Assembly: GCA_001949185.1 (NCBI GenBank)
Contig: BDGG01000003.1
Location: forward strand, 4,709,092 to 4,773,091
Length of the DNA stretch: 64,000 bases
From: Ramazzottius varieornatus
Lineage: Eukaryota > Tardigrada > Eutardigrada > Parachela > Ramazzottiidae
Reading direction: 5' to 3'
The notes under the pieces are model-generated. The model saw only the letters and a program-made list of their open reading frames with translations, was not told where the DNA came from and searched no databases. Position 1 is the first letter of the stretch, and each line of letters opens with the position of its first letter. Positions 10,393-21,286 of the stretch are shown one piece after another. Both the position numbers and the translations under genes were made by a program.

Positions 10393-11950
10393 CGCGACAA
10401 AGAAGAATCTGCACACACAAAAGCCGTTAACTGCAGAGCTGGTTACTAACGTTGATCTTTTCTTCCCAATGAACTACATTCGATGTGAGCGATATCAGAC
10501 TTACTAGCGTCACGTATTTCCGAAGTCTGCTTACCTTCAACTGTCAACGATTCTCCCGCGATGGAGCAAAAGTATACGACCAAAATGTCCTTCTAGCTGA
10601 TTCTAGAGTACCTCGATCAGGATGGCTACTTCCAGCACAACGACGGCACGGTCAGGAATACTTTTGAAGCGGACGGGACAATGAGAATACTGCAAGAGGA
10701 GCATCTCGTCAGAGTGTAACAGGCTGAAATACTTTACTCAAAGCTGCGAAAGAACTCGCTATCCCCACTTACTTGCTTATCAGTTACGTCAATCAGCATC
10801 CTTATAACACGTCGGTCCCTCGTCGGAAGTTTCAGCTCTCGTGAAAAGGTTTTTGTTCAAGACTTCGAGTGGAAATTAGAGCATAACCACTCGTGATTTC
10901 TGGCGAACGGAAATGATCAATTATGTAAACAAACGTATCACGTCACGTTTCCCCTTGACGTCACAGGGGTACCGTTACAAACGTATGATTTAGTATAATT
11001 TTCTGCATCAACAAATCAATCGAAGCTTTCGACATTCCGGTGGATGTCCCGTCTGCGCGCCATCTGCTTTTGTTGTGAAGTTGCGGGTGTTTTGGCCTCG
11101 CGTCCTATGTCCTTCCCGTCCTTTCCTCGTATTCTTGTGTCTTCTGTGCAGATCATAACGTGTCATAAGAGGTTATTGGGATTGATGAGCAGGAAGCCCG
11201 AGGACTCACCCCGGTTCAGTGACCACAGTCTGTAACCGAGCGCTCACATCGACTGGGTGGAGCAGCTGCGAACTTGATGGCTTGAAAGCGAAAAACCTAC
11301 TCTGTCACCGGGAAAGATTTTAAGGCCTACGGTTTTCTGCTTTTGTGGATGGTGAATCCAAGGGAAAAGTAAGTGATCGTCGATCGCTCATGTTGAAAAC
11401 AGTTTGCTCGTCGCTTCAAAGCCAGAATCGCAGAAACGGCCTCATCTGGAAGATCTCCGCTTTCACCTACGATGGAAATTTTGATCCGTTGTTTTGTTGT
11501 AGGCTTATCGACGGCAACCTTCTCACGACGACGTTAACAAAGATGTATGACATTGCCCTTGCTGACTGCATTGTGACGCAAAAACTCGTCAGCCAGGGTA
11601 AATATTGACAGCGTAAGAATACCGTGACGGCGGCTTCCGTGACACGTCACTCTCGGCTTATATCCGCCTTTAAGAAATTCCATATTTTTGTTTTCCCTTG
11701 TCATATTTTCCTCTGTTGAAAATATTAAGAAGTTCAGTGTTAGGCATTGTTACCCACAACAAAGGAAACGCTGACTGTGAATATCCAAAGCGAGGAAGGA
11801 ATATCCGGAAACCTTTATAACCATGCCATCGGATACCGAAGAAGCCACAAACTGTAAGCTCATAAACAACCTTCAATCTCTCGGGAATTCCTAATCACGA
11901 GGCCTTTCGCTTTCTGATTCTTTGACTGAACTTCCAACGAACCTCACGCC
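10393..11950. other. intergenic, one possible orphan exon at 10602-10720
   Basis: This is the promoter side of ATG101 and of the cadherin-like gene. A plus-strand frame after an AG at 10594-10595 (..tccttctag) reads LILEYLDQDGYFQHNDG, then FEADGTMRILQEEHLVRV and stops at 10718-10720. It looks protein-like but has no partner exon that I can identify. A perfect TGACGTCA lies at 10956-10963. Confidence 0.3.
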
Positions 11951-14212
11951 ATGTTTGCAAAGCTTATCCTTGTTGTAGGACTTCTCGGCCTTCTCGCCAA
12001 AGGTCGACATGCCCAAGAACAGGTAGGCGTACCGCACGAACATGGCAGCCAGCAAAAGGCTGCCGCGTATTCGTTTGTCAAATTAACAATTAATTGTCAA
12101 CTTAGCCATAAATTGATCAAATTATTCGGATTCATATATTATTACAAATTTAAGTGTGACGTTTTTACGGTGAAATATTCAGAGGCTTTAATGGTCGACA
12201 GTTCTTACGGTAATGGCTTCAATGAATATTCATGGTGATAAATTTTCCAGTCAGAATTATCAGAGTGTACATTATAGGCGCGTCTGGTGAAACGACAGTC
12301 AGGCACTCCGACCTGCGGACAGCCACTTTACACAGGCGTAGTCAACGAGAATTCCGCTCCAGGGACCTTCATCCTCACCGCTGCGGCGTCTTCTGCAAGT
12401 GGTAGTCCTCTCACCTGGTCCATCCAAGACACCACTCTCCAGAGGTTCTCCATCAACCCATCCACTGGGGCGGTAACCGTCGCTGGGTCCCTGGCTCGAG
12501 CAGCGCGGCAGCGCTCCGCTCTGGAATTCCGTATTCGGGCAACCGACAACAGTAATTACCTGGTCAGTGACCTACCTGCCTATTCCACATCCAAGCACCA
12601 CCACCGTCAAACTCAGACGTCGGCAAATGAATTCGCCCATATCGTTTTCCCTAGTGACGCATGCTTCCGTCCACCGATGCTGAAAGCATGCGCCAGTCGA
12701 AAAAGCATTTTCGTCGATATTCAGAATCATTTTTCAAAGTCGCGCACGGTTTTAGCCGATAAGAAAACTTGGACCGCTTGGGAAGACGATCAGGGTGAAT
12801 TCGTTTACCGACGTTTCATAACTATCCAATCCAATGCGATAGGTGAGCGAGGTTAATTTTTTTGTAGTACTGTGAAAGCACAGTCCGAGTCAATATTCTG
12901 CCTAACTCAGCCGGTACACCAGGAACCGGTACAGGAACCCAACCGTATTTCGGCCAGTCCTCTTACTCCTTCGCTCCATCTTTCGTCCAGTTCGGTACCC
13001 AGATCGGACAAGTTAACGCCATCAGTTCATGCGGAGGACAAATCTCGTACACTCTCAACGGTTGCAGCAGTTTCTTCTCCATCTCCCAGAACGGCCAGAT
13101 CACCTCAACAACCACCGTTCCAGCTGGAACCTACACGTGCACGGTCTTCGCCACGTGAGTTTCTCTTTTCGGATCTCAAAAATCCCAAATCTTGTCGGAT
13201 TCCCAAATTGCAGTCTAAAGTGGCGCACTTTTCACTGCTTTTGGCTGGAAACGTGCGCCACTTGAGAGAACGATCTCGCTATTAGACAAGGTTGTTATTC
13301 TAAGTGACGCACGCTTCCACTATGCTTGGCCGAGAGTGTGCGTCACTTGGGTGACGGATCTGAGCGGCTTACTCTGCCGACGTCGTAATCAGCCTTCACA
13401 TCTTGCTCGGAGTGATTAACATGCCTCTTTCTTCTCGCAGTACGCCTTGTGGTACCGCTTCGAGTACCGTCACCATCAACGTGGCGGGTGGTAACACCGG
13501 TAGCAGCGTAACCTTCCAGCAGAGCGCTTACACCTTCTCTTCCTCGTTCTGCGCAGCTGGTCAGCCAATCGGCCAGGTATCCGCCAGTGGCGGTAACGGT
13601 CAGGTCACGTACAGTCTGACCGGTACTTCCCAGTTCACCATCAACCAACTGACAGGCCAGATTACCGCTAACGGCAACCTCAATTCCGGTACCTACACAT
13701 TCCAAGTTGTAGCCAGCTCGCCGTTCGGTGGTCAGGCTTACACAACCGTCACCATCTCACTCAACTGCTTCTCCAGCCCGATCAACAATCAAGCACCGAC
13801 ATTCTCGCAGACGGCTTACACGGTCCAGGCATCCTCATGCACACCAGGCTCCCAGATTGCGCGGGTTCAGGCGACAAGCGCTCTGCCCGTGACGTATTCT
13901 CTGGCTGGGTCTTCCATCTTCACCATCGACCCCGTTTCTGGTCTGTTGAGCGTCAACCAGGGTGTGGGGAGCGGAAGTTACACCACGCAGATCTCTGCCT
14001 CGTCAGCCGGTGGTCAGACCAGCGCCACCGTCACCGTGGTCTTCATTTGTCCCAATATTAATCCGCCACCGATCAACCCTATCAATTCCTACTATGTTAC
14101 CAGTGGCTTCTGTCCGGCTGGATCGCAGATCGGAAGTATCTGCTCGGGACTGGGTGGCAATGGAGCTATTCCCTACACTGGAGTATTGCCTCTGATTCGC
14201 AGTGCTGGTTAA
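11951..14212 (+). CDS. Secreted cadherin-repeat-like protein, 3' end frameshifted
   Basis: Exons 11951-12022, 12278-12562, 12868-13154 and 13441-14212 join in phase to 471 residues. Exon 1 is a signal peptide (MFAKLILVVGLLGLLAK..). What follows are tandem ~95-residue beta-sandwich repeats of cadherin type. Repeat 1 reads VNENSAPGTFILTA, LTWSIQD, FSINPSTGAVTVAG and RIRATDN. Later repeats keep the core 'QI..V.A....YSL.G.S.FTI...TG.I....' with paired cysteines. They lack obvious acidic calcium-binding motifs, and no membrane segment is present. In the last repeat the frame changes at about 14175-14180: IPYT is followed in the +2 frame by WSIASDSQ, the expected continuation, but in the main frame the protein stops at 14210-14212. 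The 3' end is therefore truncated, by mutation or by assembly error. The exon 2 donor (CTG|gtcagt) is the least certain junction. Confidence 0.6.
12650..12785. repeat. palindromic hairpin dimer in cadherin-like intron 2
   Basis: Copies at 12650-12698 and about 12738-12785, period 88 nt. In the first copy both arms carry matching changes (GCATGC in place of GCACGC/GCGTGC). Confidence 0.85.
13218..13348. repeat. palindromic hairpin dimer in cadherin-like intron 3
   Basis: Copies at 13218-13263 and 13301-13348, period 83 nt. The second has matched changes GTGACGC/GCGTCAC in its two arms. Confidence 0.9.
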
Positions 14213-15052
14213 CCCGACCGTCTTCGTTAAGATATCTTTCTTGGCATGCAGATTTTATTTCGAGCTTCTCTTATTTCCTGATAATATTTATCAGATTGAG
14301 CTTTCATACTGGAAATGCTATCACAAAAGGTTCTGACGTGTTTCCGGTTGCTTTCTGCGTCAGTAAAATTTCATATGAATGTTTATAGAGTATACTGGTC
14401 CGCACAGAAGAATGCTTTAGTTTTTCAGCATTTTGTCTGCACTTCCAGTATTGATCAACGTCACATTGTACAGAGCAATTATGCAAATTGCTTTGTCGGC
14501 AGATGCGTTCTCTGAAATAAGAATAGTCTTTTGAGATGGTCGTATCAAACATTAGAATTATATGCGCGCACACTCGCACAGCTTCCAGCTCGCTTTGTGC
14601 GTTTTCACGAAGGTGGACACAATTATCACAATTATTGGAAAACACGATATCGGGAGTTCATTTGACCACGCGATCGCTTAATTCCCCTTGTATTTAATGA
14701 AGATATCGGAGGTAGGCAAATGAACCGTACAAGACTGCTGTTTCAAGTGGCGCACGCTCCCATTTTGGGGGTAGTTAGCGTGCGCCATTTGCATACTGAG
14801 AAAACGATCGTGAATGTTTCGTTTGCCGGCCTCCCATACCAGTGACATGGTCCTAGTGACATGGTCCTACAAACCCCTCCATAAGTCGGTGATCAGAGTT
14901 CCTTTCAATTTAGAAGGTGATATAATGAGAAAAGGGCAAAGTGCGTGAGGAATCGAGATATCTAAAAGCATTATTTTGGAGGACCCAGAATCTAGACAAT
15001 GGACTGACCAAGCAAAGCACCGTTAAATTTTCCCCCTTGTTATTTCTACTAC
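14213..15052. other. intergenic, one hairpin copy
   Basis: 3' flank of the cadherin-like gene. It includes weak frames continuing the broken repeat, and a hairpin at 14745-14790. A short direct duplication (GTGACATGGTCCTA twice) lies near 14842-14870. Confidence 0.4.
14745..14790. repeat. palindromic hairpin, intergenic
   Basis: Arms AAGTGGCGCACGCT and AGCGTGCGCCATTT, with left flank GGCAAATGAACCGTACAAGACTG. Confidence 0.9.
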
Positions 15053-15580
15053 TCAGCCGAAGCGGAGATGGACGAATTTGAGGTCCGGAAAGTTCGTCAC
15101 GGCTGCGGCGTCCTCCACAACTGCTGCTGTCTTTTCGTCAGGTTTTGACCGCCGTTCTCCTGTAGTAGATTGAGTGCTTGTCCCATACACAGGCTTACTG
15201 GCCAGATGAGAGCGTAGTGATGGTATATGCTTGTCGGGAAGGAAGATGGCGTAGATTGTGCCATCCTCTCCCATGACCTTTATGGGCCAAGTAGGCAGAC
15301 TCACTGGGTCGTAGGAGAAGCGTTTGTTGAGTCGTCGCTGACCGTCCGTCTTTTGGCTCACCAAGCTGGTTGAAGGTTTTATCCGCAGGCGGAAGTTACT
15401 CATGCTGAACGGCGGGAAGCCGCGTTTGTTCCCATCAATACCCCCACCGTAGTCCGTTCCGTCGAATCGGCCGTAGGTAACTGGATTGTAACCTACGGGA
15501 AGTATACGGCTGTAAGTCACATTGACGATACAACAAAACAGTGGCAAAGTAAAAGCTAATTTCCGCCAGGCAGTCTTCAT
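15053..15580 (-). CDS. RFamide-type neuropeptide precursor ending VHLRFG
   Basis: A single open exon of 175 residues from the ATG at 15578-15580. That Met starts a good signal peptide (MKTAWRKLAFTLPLFCCIVN..TYS); an ATG 13 codons earlier is less likely. The pro-region contains basic cleavage sites GNKR|GFPPF, GQRR, LNKR|FSYDP and GERR|SKPDEK. The last residues before the stop are KFVHLRFG, so processing would give a C-terminal ..VHLRF-amide, with the final Gly as amide donor. It is clearly related to the precursor at 24346-24777: both have (N/P)KR followed by (G/F)FP.., and both end VHLRFG-stop. The receptor and the named family (NPF, sNPF, FLP or other) cannot be decided here. A 5' UTR intron ending near 15625-15640 is possible. 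Confidence 0.7.
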   Translation of the reverse strand: MKTAWRKLAFTLPLFCCIVNVTYSRILPVGYNPVTYGRFDGTDYGGGIDGNKRGFPPFSMSNFRLRIKPSTSLVSQKTDGQRRLNKRFSYDPVSLPTWPIKVMGEDGTIYAIFLPDKHIPSLRSHLASKPVYGTSTQSTTGERRSKPDEKTAAVVEDAAAVTNFPDLKFVHLRFG

Positions 15581-16973
15581 CGCATCTCGGGCAAAGCCAG
15601 AAACACTGAGAAATTTCAATTAAGAGAAAAATTCTGGAAGAAGAAAGAACGGGGAAAGGTATCAGTGAAATAGGAAACGGGAAGCTTCTTGAGCCACTAA
15701 CAAGAGGATCTGGGAAATGGTGTGATCCAACGTCAAGCGAATCCAACGGCTTCACAATGACCTAACACGTATTGATGGCCACAGATCTGGGACATCTCCC
15801 TGACAGTCTACATTGTCCTCACCGGATACATGTACTCTTGGCCAAGTATTATAAGGGATGATGGGTGGGGTGTCGACGACTATGAAGAACCAGAGAAATC
15901 CAATGACGCCTCCGCAGTATAATAAAAGAATAAGCGCATTACGCATTGTATGATAATTCGAAGGGATCTGGACCGACACCTTCACCCTGTTACTTGTTCC
16001 CAGCTCTCCCACCCGGTCCTCCCCACCCTGTTCTTGCAGGATGGGCATTTACTGGTCTTGTTACTCCTGTATATATATGATTGGGGTGGTCGTTTTTCCA
16101 TCATTTTTGGGCCTGGCCCAAGCGTGATTAGAAGAATCACCCTCCTCTTGAGGTTAATCTTCTAGGTATTACCGGGAGTTCTGGTGAGATAAATGCCGGC
16201 GCTATCCCTGCATTTGAAAGACGAGAACTTGGGTGAAAACGTAAAGACCGTCGATAATAATTTAATAATTTGTAGTGTATGTACACCTTTTGGCTTCTTC
16301 TGTTCGCCTATGCGTCTCTTTTCCGAGTGATATTTCTAAACTTCAAAGCAAAGATCCGAAAACTGAAGAATTCAAAGGATAGTCCTATGGGCCGTCGGCA
16401 AACGAATTCGTATAGGTCGCTTTCTCAAGTGGCGCACGTTTTCAGTGTTATCGGCTGAGACCGTGCGCCACTTAAGAAAACGATCCGGGGAAATACATTT
16501 ACCGACATACCATATCATAAATTAGTCAGGAACGAGCGGAGGCTGTAATGTTCAAAATGACAAATGCTTTTCACGATTAAAAATAAAGATATATTCAGAT
16601 TGTAAACTGGCACTGGCTGTACTTTAGCAAAACAAACGGCCATTGTTTCTTCATATTTTCTCTTACTTGTCCGAAAAATCCGGAGCTTGGCGTCAGGTAA
16701 AGGTGGCATACCATGGACAGCAGACAAAGATTAATCCTCGTCCACCTGAAAATATAGGTGGCTTAAGATAATGAGAATCGCAACATAATCATCAAGACAA
16801 CTTATGTCGAAATGCGAAGAACCGTAGGTCGTAGAGCTGTTTTCAGTTCGAGCGGAAAATTTGGACCATTGTGGTTGACTCTCAAAGACGCCGGATTGAC
16901 GCAGAAGAGCTTGCAATCCAATCGTTCGTTTTTTGCTGTTATTTGGCTTTTGACTGATCGAACCACACAAAAT
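15581..16973. other. intergenic; possible transporter fragment and one hairpin
   Basis: On the minus strand, 15830-15960 encodes a hydrophobic segment YCGGVIGFLWFFIVVDTPP followed by a possible donor (G|gtgagg). It resembles an SLC17-type transmembrane segment but stands alone. A hairpin repeat lies at 16427-16473. SLC26 5' UTR sequence probably occupies the last part. Confidence 0.3.
16427..16473. repeat. palindromic hairpin upstream of SLC26
   Basis: Near-complete element: GTCGGCAAACGAATTCG on the left, the hairpin, then AACGATCCGGGGAAATACATTTACCGAC on the right. It may lie in a 5' UTR intron. Confidence 0.9.
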
Positions 16974-19900
16974 ATGGCCGACGGGTATCCACGGAGGTTT
17001 CTCGAAGAATTCAAACATGCCAACTCAACTTTTGGCGGCTTGAAGAAATTCTTCCCGCTGATGGAATCCTTGAGCGTATACAAGCGATCTTATCTGTGGA
17101 GGGAAGCTTTGGCCGGAATTATTGTCGCTTGTTTTCACATTCCTCAATGTACGACAGTGAATCAGAATTCAATTGGGAGCTTGTTCAACAACCTCGGCAG
17201 ATCGATCGAGTTTTCCAGTGGCGCATACCCGGAGTCGATAGCACCGAGAACATGCGCCACTTGAGAGAAAAAGCGGCGCACGCGTACTGCCAATAACACG
17301 GTAAACGTGCGCCACTTCAGAAAAGCCGACTTGGCGAGTTTGCTTGCCGAGCTCCCACTTAAAAGTATGGAGAAAGGTTTCGGGCTGTGAAAGTTCCTTT
17401 CCGTTTACACTCATCGTCGTTTTCAGCTATGGGAACAGGAATGGCTGCAAACCTGGGACCAGTGTACGGTATCTACCTAACTTTCTTCCCTGGCGTCATC
17501 TACGCGCTACTGGGGTCTTCACGTCATAACTCGGTAGGAGCCTTCGCACCTAGCGCAGCTCTGGTCGGGGTGGGAGTGGCACGAACAAGGAAAATATTCA
17601 ATCGGCAGTTTTTGCCCAACCAGACCACTGAACTAGTGGGCGACGCGGACTTACCTCTGGTTATCCAGACACATCTGGACATCGCGGTGGGCTTCACTCT
17701 TTGTGCCGGCACCATCCAGGTACTGCAGCGAAATACCACTGTCAATTTTATTTGGGAGAACGGCGAAATCGAAAGGTACCAGATCGTTTCCCCAAATCGC
17801 GCACACCTTCTCAGCCAATAGCAATGAAAATGTGCGCCATTCGAGATGCTCACCGGCTATCAGTTTAAAGGTTCTGCATGCCGTGGAAATTGGATGAAAG
17901 ACTCACCTTATTATTCCGTAGACAATTGTTTCGTAGCTTTTGATGACCTTTCTTCGCTTGGAGTTCCTCGGCCGGATATTCCCCTTCACCGTACTGGACG
18001 CCTTCAACTGTGCCTGCAGTCTCCAGATTATGCTGGTCCAGATACCGAACATGTTTGGCGTGAAGCTTGACCAGTTTTACGGATTCAACAAACACATTTC
18101 CGTAGGTACTGCAATAGAAAATATTCTCATGAAGTAAGTTTCAACTGGCAGTCTATATACTACCTTACTGTCTCACTGCATGTATGCATTGCAGTTGATC
18201 GTACTATTCTTCCAAAATGCTATGAAGCTCCGTTGGATGGACACTCTGTTGGCGATCCTTACCGCTTCGATCACGATTGGTTTCCGCGAGTTCCTCCAAC
18301 CGAAACTCTTCCAGAAAGTCCAGCTGATTGTCCCGATCGAATTCATCCTGATGTCCATGTCGATGACGATATCGTACGCTCTCGATTTATCCGGAAAATA
18401 TGACGTTCGAATCTTAGGAAAATCGCCCATGCCTTCCGGGTTAGAGGAACCTAGAAACCACATTGATCATCATTGCTTAAATATCAAACTCAAGAACTTT
18501 CGTAGGATGCCTCATCCGTCACTACCGTCTCCCCGCTACATGCCCTTCTCGCTTTTCGAAGGATTCCTAGGAGCTTTGGTGTCTATCGCCTTCTGTATGC
18601 AAGCCACTAGACCTGCCTCCAGAAAGCATGGGTACAAAGTCGACCTCAAGCAGGAACTGATTGCTTTGGGAAGCGCCAATATTTTCAGTTCCTTCTTTTC
18701 CTGCTTCATCGCCAGCTCGAACATCGGGAGAAGCAGCATTCTGGACAGCATGGGTGCCCGATCGCAGTTGTCCACACTGGTCAGCTGTACAGTAACGGGA
18801 CTCCTCCTCGCATTCGCTTCAAAGACCCTGTACTACCTTCCATCGGTATGCCGGAACCAATGAAGATATGCGGGAGCAAGGCAGATCGACAAGACCGCTT
18901 TCTTAAGTGGCGCACGCTCCAGCTACAACTACTGATGAGGCACGCCACTTGGGAACACAGTCGAACTCGACAAAACCTCTTTCCAAGTGGCGCACGTGGT
19001 CAGCCGAAAACCATGAAAACGCACGCCACTTGGAAAAATAAAAATCCTGAAAAGTCTTCTGGCCAAGCTTCCATACTTTTAAGCTGGAATTCCAACATAA
19101 TTGTTTTTCAGCGTTTTGTTCCGTAGAGCGTAATAGCGACGATAATTACGTTGACGTTGGCCATGAGTTTGAAGCTCTTTGAGGATCTTCCGGATATATG
19201 GCGGTCATCGAAGCTTGATGCGGTCCAGTGGATCCTCACCTTCGCCTCTTGTATTTTACTCGATTTGGAATGGGGACTACTGATCGGAATGGGCATCTCA
19301 CTTCTGCGTGACCAGCTCCGGAGTCAGCAGTAAGCTTTGATGCATGTATTGTTCAAGCTCTAGAACGATAACCTAATGTCGTTCGGTTTTGATTTTCAGA
19401 CCACAGTTGATCACGTTGCAACCTACGAAAGCCCACCAAAGCTCAGTCTCGTCTCGTTACAAGATCGTCCTCGTTGGTTCGGCCATCAGCTACAGCAATG
19501 TCGATCGGTTCGTGGATTCCGTCCTCGCTACCCATATACCCGGTTCGAAATCGAGAAGACCCACACGGGCTGGAAATAACAGAGGACCGTCCTCGTGGAT
19601 CTTGAACAGCCGATTGTCCGTGGTCAACACCCACATCGGGTTGTTCTCGTCAAGTCTCTCGGACTCGGAGGATAGTCCCGATAAGACGCCCAACTCGAGA
19701 AGATGTTCGCTGGTGTCAAACCTGAAACAACATCCAATACAGGAGAACAAAGATGTCATCCTGGAGCTTGATGAAAAGGATTTGACCGGCGATGTAAAGC
19801 TCAGTCTGGAGGATCGGGATGGCGAACCTGATTCTCGGGGCAACGTGATATTAGACTGTACTCTCGTGACTCACATTGACGCCGCTGGTGTCAGGTCTCT

Positions 19901-20573
19901 GAATTATCTAATGGCGGAGCTGGTGAAGAAAGGCACTTCCTTATGGTTCGCGTCCTGTTCGGGTAAGAACGATCGAAGCTCCTTAACTGGAATGTCGGCA
20001 AATGAATTGACCATGATCGGCATCTCAAGTAGCGCACTTCCTCATAGGTGATGACCGAGGCTGTGCGCCACTTGGGTAAACTAACTTAAATTCACCAAGA
20101 CTGCTTTGCCAAGTGGCGCACACTTTCCGCCAGTATCAGGAGAAACGTGCGCCACTTGCTGAAACGATCGTTTTCAAGTCATTAGCCGAAGTTCCAACTC
20201 ACATTCCGAGCGGGGACCTTAGTGTCTCATTCATTTTACAGAGTCCACTGAGCGGCTACTGAAGAGAACTAAATGCAGTCCCACGGTGATGCTTCCTGGT
20301 GCAAATTTCGTTTCGTCCGTGGACGAAGCCATTGATCTGATCGAACAAGAGATGGTTAAGACCTTGAATGCTGTTCCCGAACTAAGTCGTAGGAATGTCT
20401 TGGAAGTGAGCACCCAACCGGCGGTTGCGAGAAGAGGCTCGCAAGATGTCAACTTCTGGGGTGTGACGGGTCTTCCCGACGCCAAGCGGGAAGTTGTGGA
20501 GATGCACACAGCCGACGAAGTGGAAGATACAAAGTCAGTCAACATGGGAGTGTATTCTGTCAGCATCGATTAA
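16974..20573 (+). CDS. SLC26: SLC26-family anion transporter (SulP/STAS)
   Basis: Eight exons (16974-17148, 17427-17719, 17937-18101, 18195-18439, 18506-18845, 19127-19329, 19400-19962, 20242-20573) encode 771 residues, the usual size. Family landmarks: IVACFHIPQ|SMGTGMAANLGPVYGIY (sulphate-transporter signature region), LLGSSRHNSVG, LRLEFLGRIF, a run of about a dozen hydrophobic segments, KHGYKVDLKQELIALGSANI ('GYEVDGNQELIALGLSNI'), and the C-terminal STAS domain. STAS is interrupted, as in animals, by a Ser-rich insert and resumes at VILDCTLVTHIDAAGVRSL. These proteins exchange chloride, sulphate, bicarbonate, oxalate or iodide; the substrate is not decidable here. The exon 3 donor TTTCC|gtaggt gives the exact family spacing and phase. 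A stronger-looking gtaagt 32 nt later would bring in an in-frame stop. A decayed copy of its 3' exon lies 2 kb downstream. Confidence 0.88.
17217..17318. repeat. palindromic hairpin pair in SLC26 intron 1
   Basis: Copies at 17217-17262 and 17272-17318, close-spaced. Outer flanks AACCTCGGCAGATCGATCGAG and GGCGAGTTTGCTTGCCGAGC are inverted to each other. Confidence 0.9.
17793..17842. repeat. palindromic hairpin in SLC26 intron 2
   Basis: Single, partly degenerate copy (AAATCGCGCAC..TGTGCGCCATT). Confidence 0.82.
18905..19031. repeat. palindromic hairpin dimer in SLC26 intron 5
   Basis: Copies at 18905-18950 and 18985-19031, period 80 nt. Both right arms share the variant GCACGCCACTT instead of GTGCGCCACTT. 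Confidence 0.9.
20027..20157. repeat. palindromic hairpin dimer in SLC26 intron 7
   Basis: Copies at 20027-20073 and 20111-20157, period 84 nt, with left flank GTCGGCAAATGAATTGACC. Confidence 0.9.
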
Positions 20574-21173
20574 CCTTGAAATTTCTCAGCTGAATTATTT
20601 CGTCTTCTGCTTTTCCCGAAGTAACCCATTTACTGTAGTCATTACAGTGCGGATGGGCCAAGTGACCACCACCTCATGATATTCACGGCGCTCTCGACCA
20701 CGTATGGGCTGGTCTTCACAACTGTTTTTTCTTAATTTAGTATTGCTATTACTACCCTTTAAAAATTGCACAGAAAGATTGTCTATGCGAAGTCCAGAAT
20801 CAACCCGGGACTAGGGAGAATGTAGCCGCGTAGCTGCTCCGAGGCGAACTTTTCAATGCTTCTCCCTCCGGAAGAAATCGTTTTCTCTCTTCTGCCCTTT
20901 TTTGGACTAGAACTGCTGATTGCAAATTGTTTAACGGTAGTCTGGCTTCCGGAAAAATATAGTGCTCTTCTGTACCACTTGTTGATTCACTGAGCCAAAA
21001 TACAGGGTGCGCGCCAGAATACAAGGTTTCTCAAAATATTTTGGATTTTTTCCCGACAACTAAAAGCATGAACGGGAAGCCGAATCATTGCTCCATCTGA
21101 GTCCACAGCGCTTTTGTATGGACTTAGTTAAGGACGTATTGAGGTCCTTGATTGGCCCTTTTTTTCCCTAAAA

Positions 21174-21286
21174 GGTCCTTGATTTGGCCCTTTTTCTATG
21201 ATCTTTTTAGGGAATGTCAGTCTGGATTGTGCCGGGCACGGTCCCGACAGGCAACATCGTAGAAAAAGGGCCATATTGCGGACCTT
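21174..21286. repeat. foldback around GGTCCTTGATTTGGCCCTTTTT
   Basis: The left arm 21174-21203 is matched in reverse complement at 21256-21286 with a few mismatches. A further direct copy of the left arm lies at 21143-21170. Confidence 0.7.

Noticed and set aside
18102-18133. Longer SLC26 exon 3 using the gtaagt at 18134
   Set aside because: It gives phase 2 and an in-frame stop with the next exon and adds ~10 residues absent from the family; the gtaggt at 18102 fits exactly.
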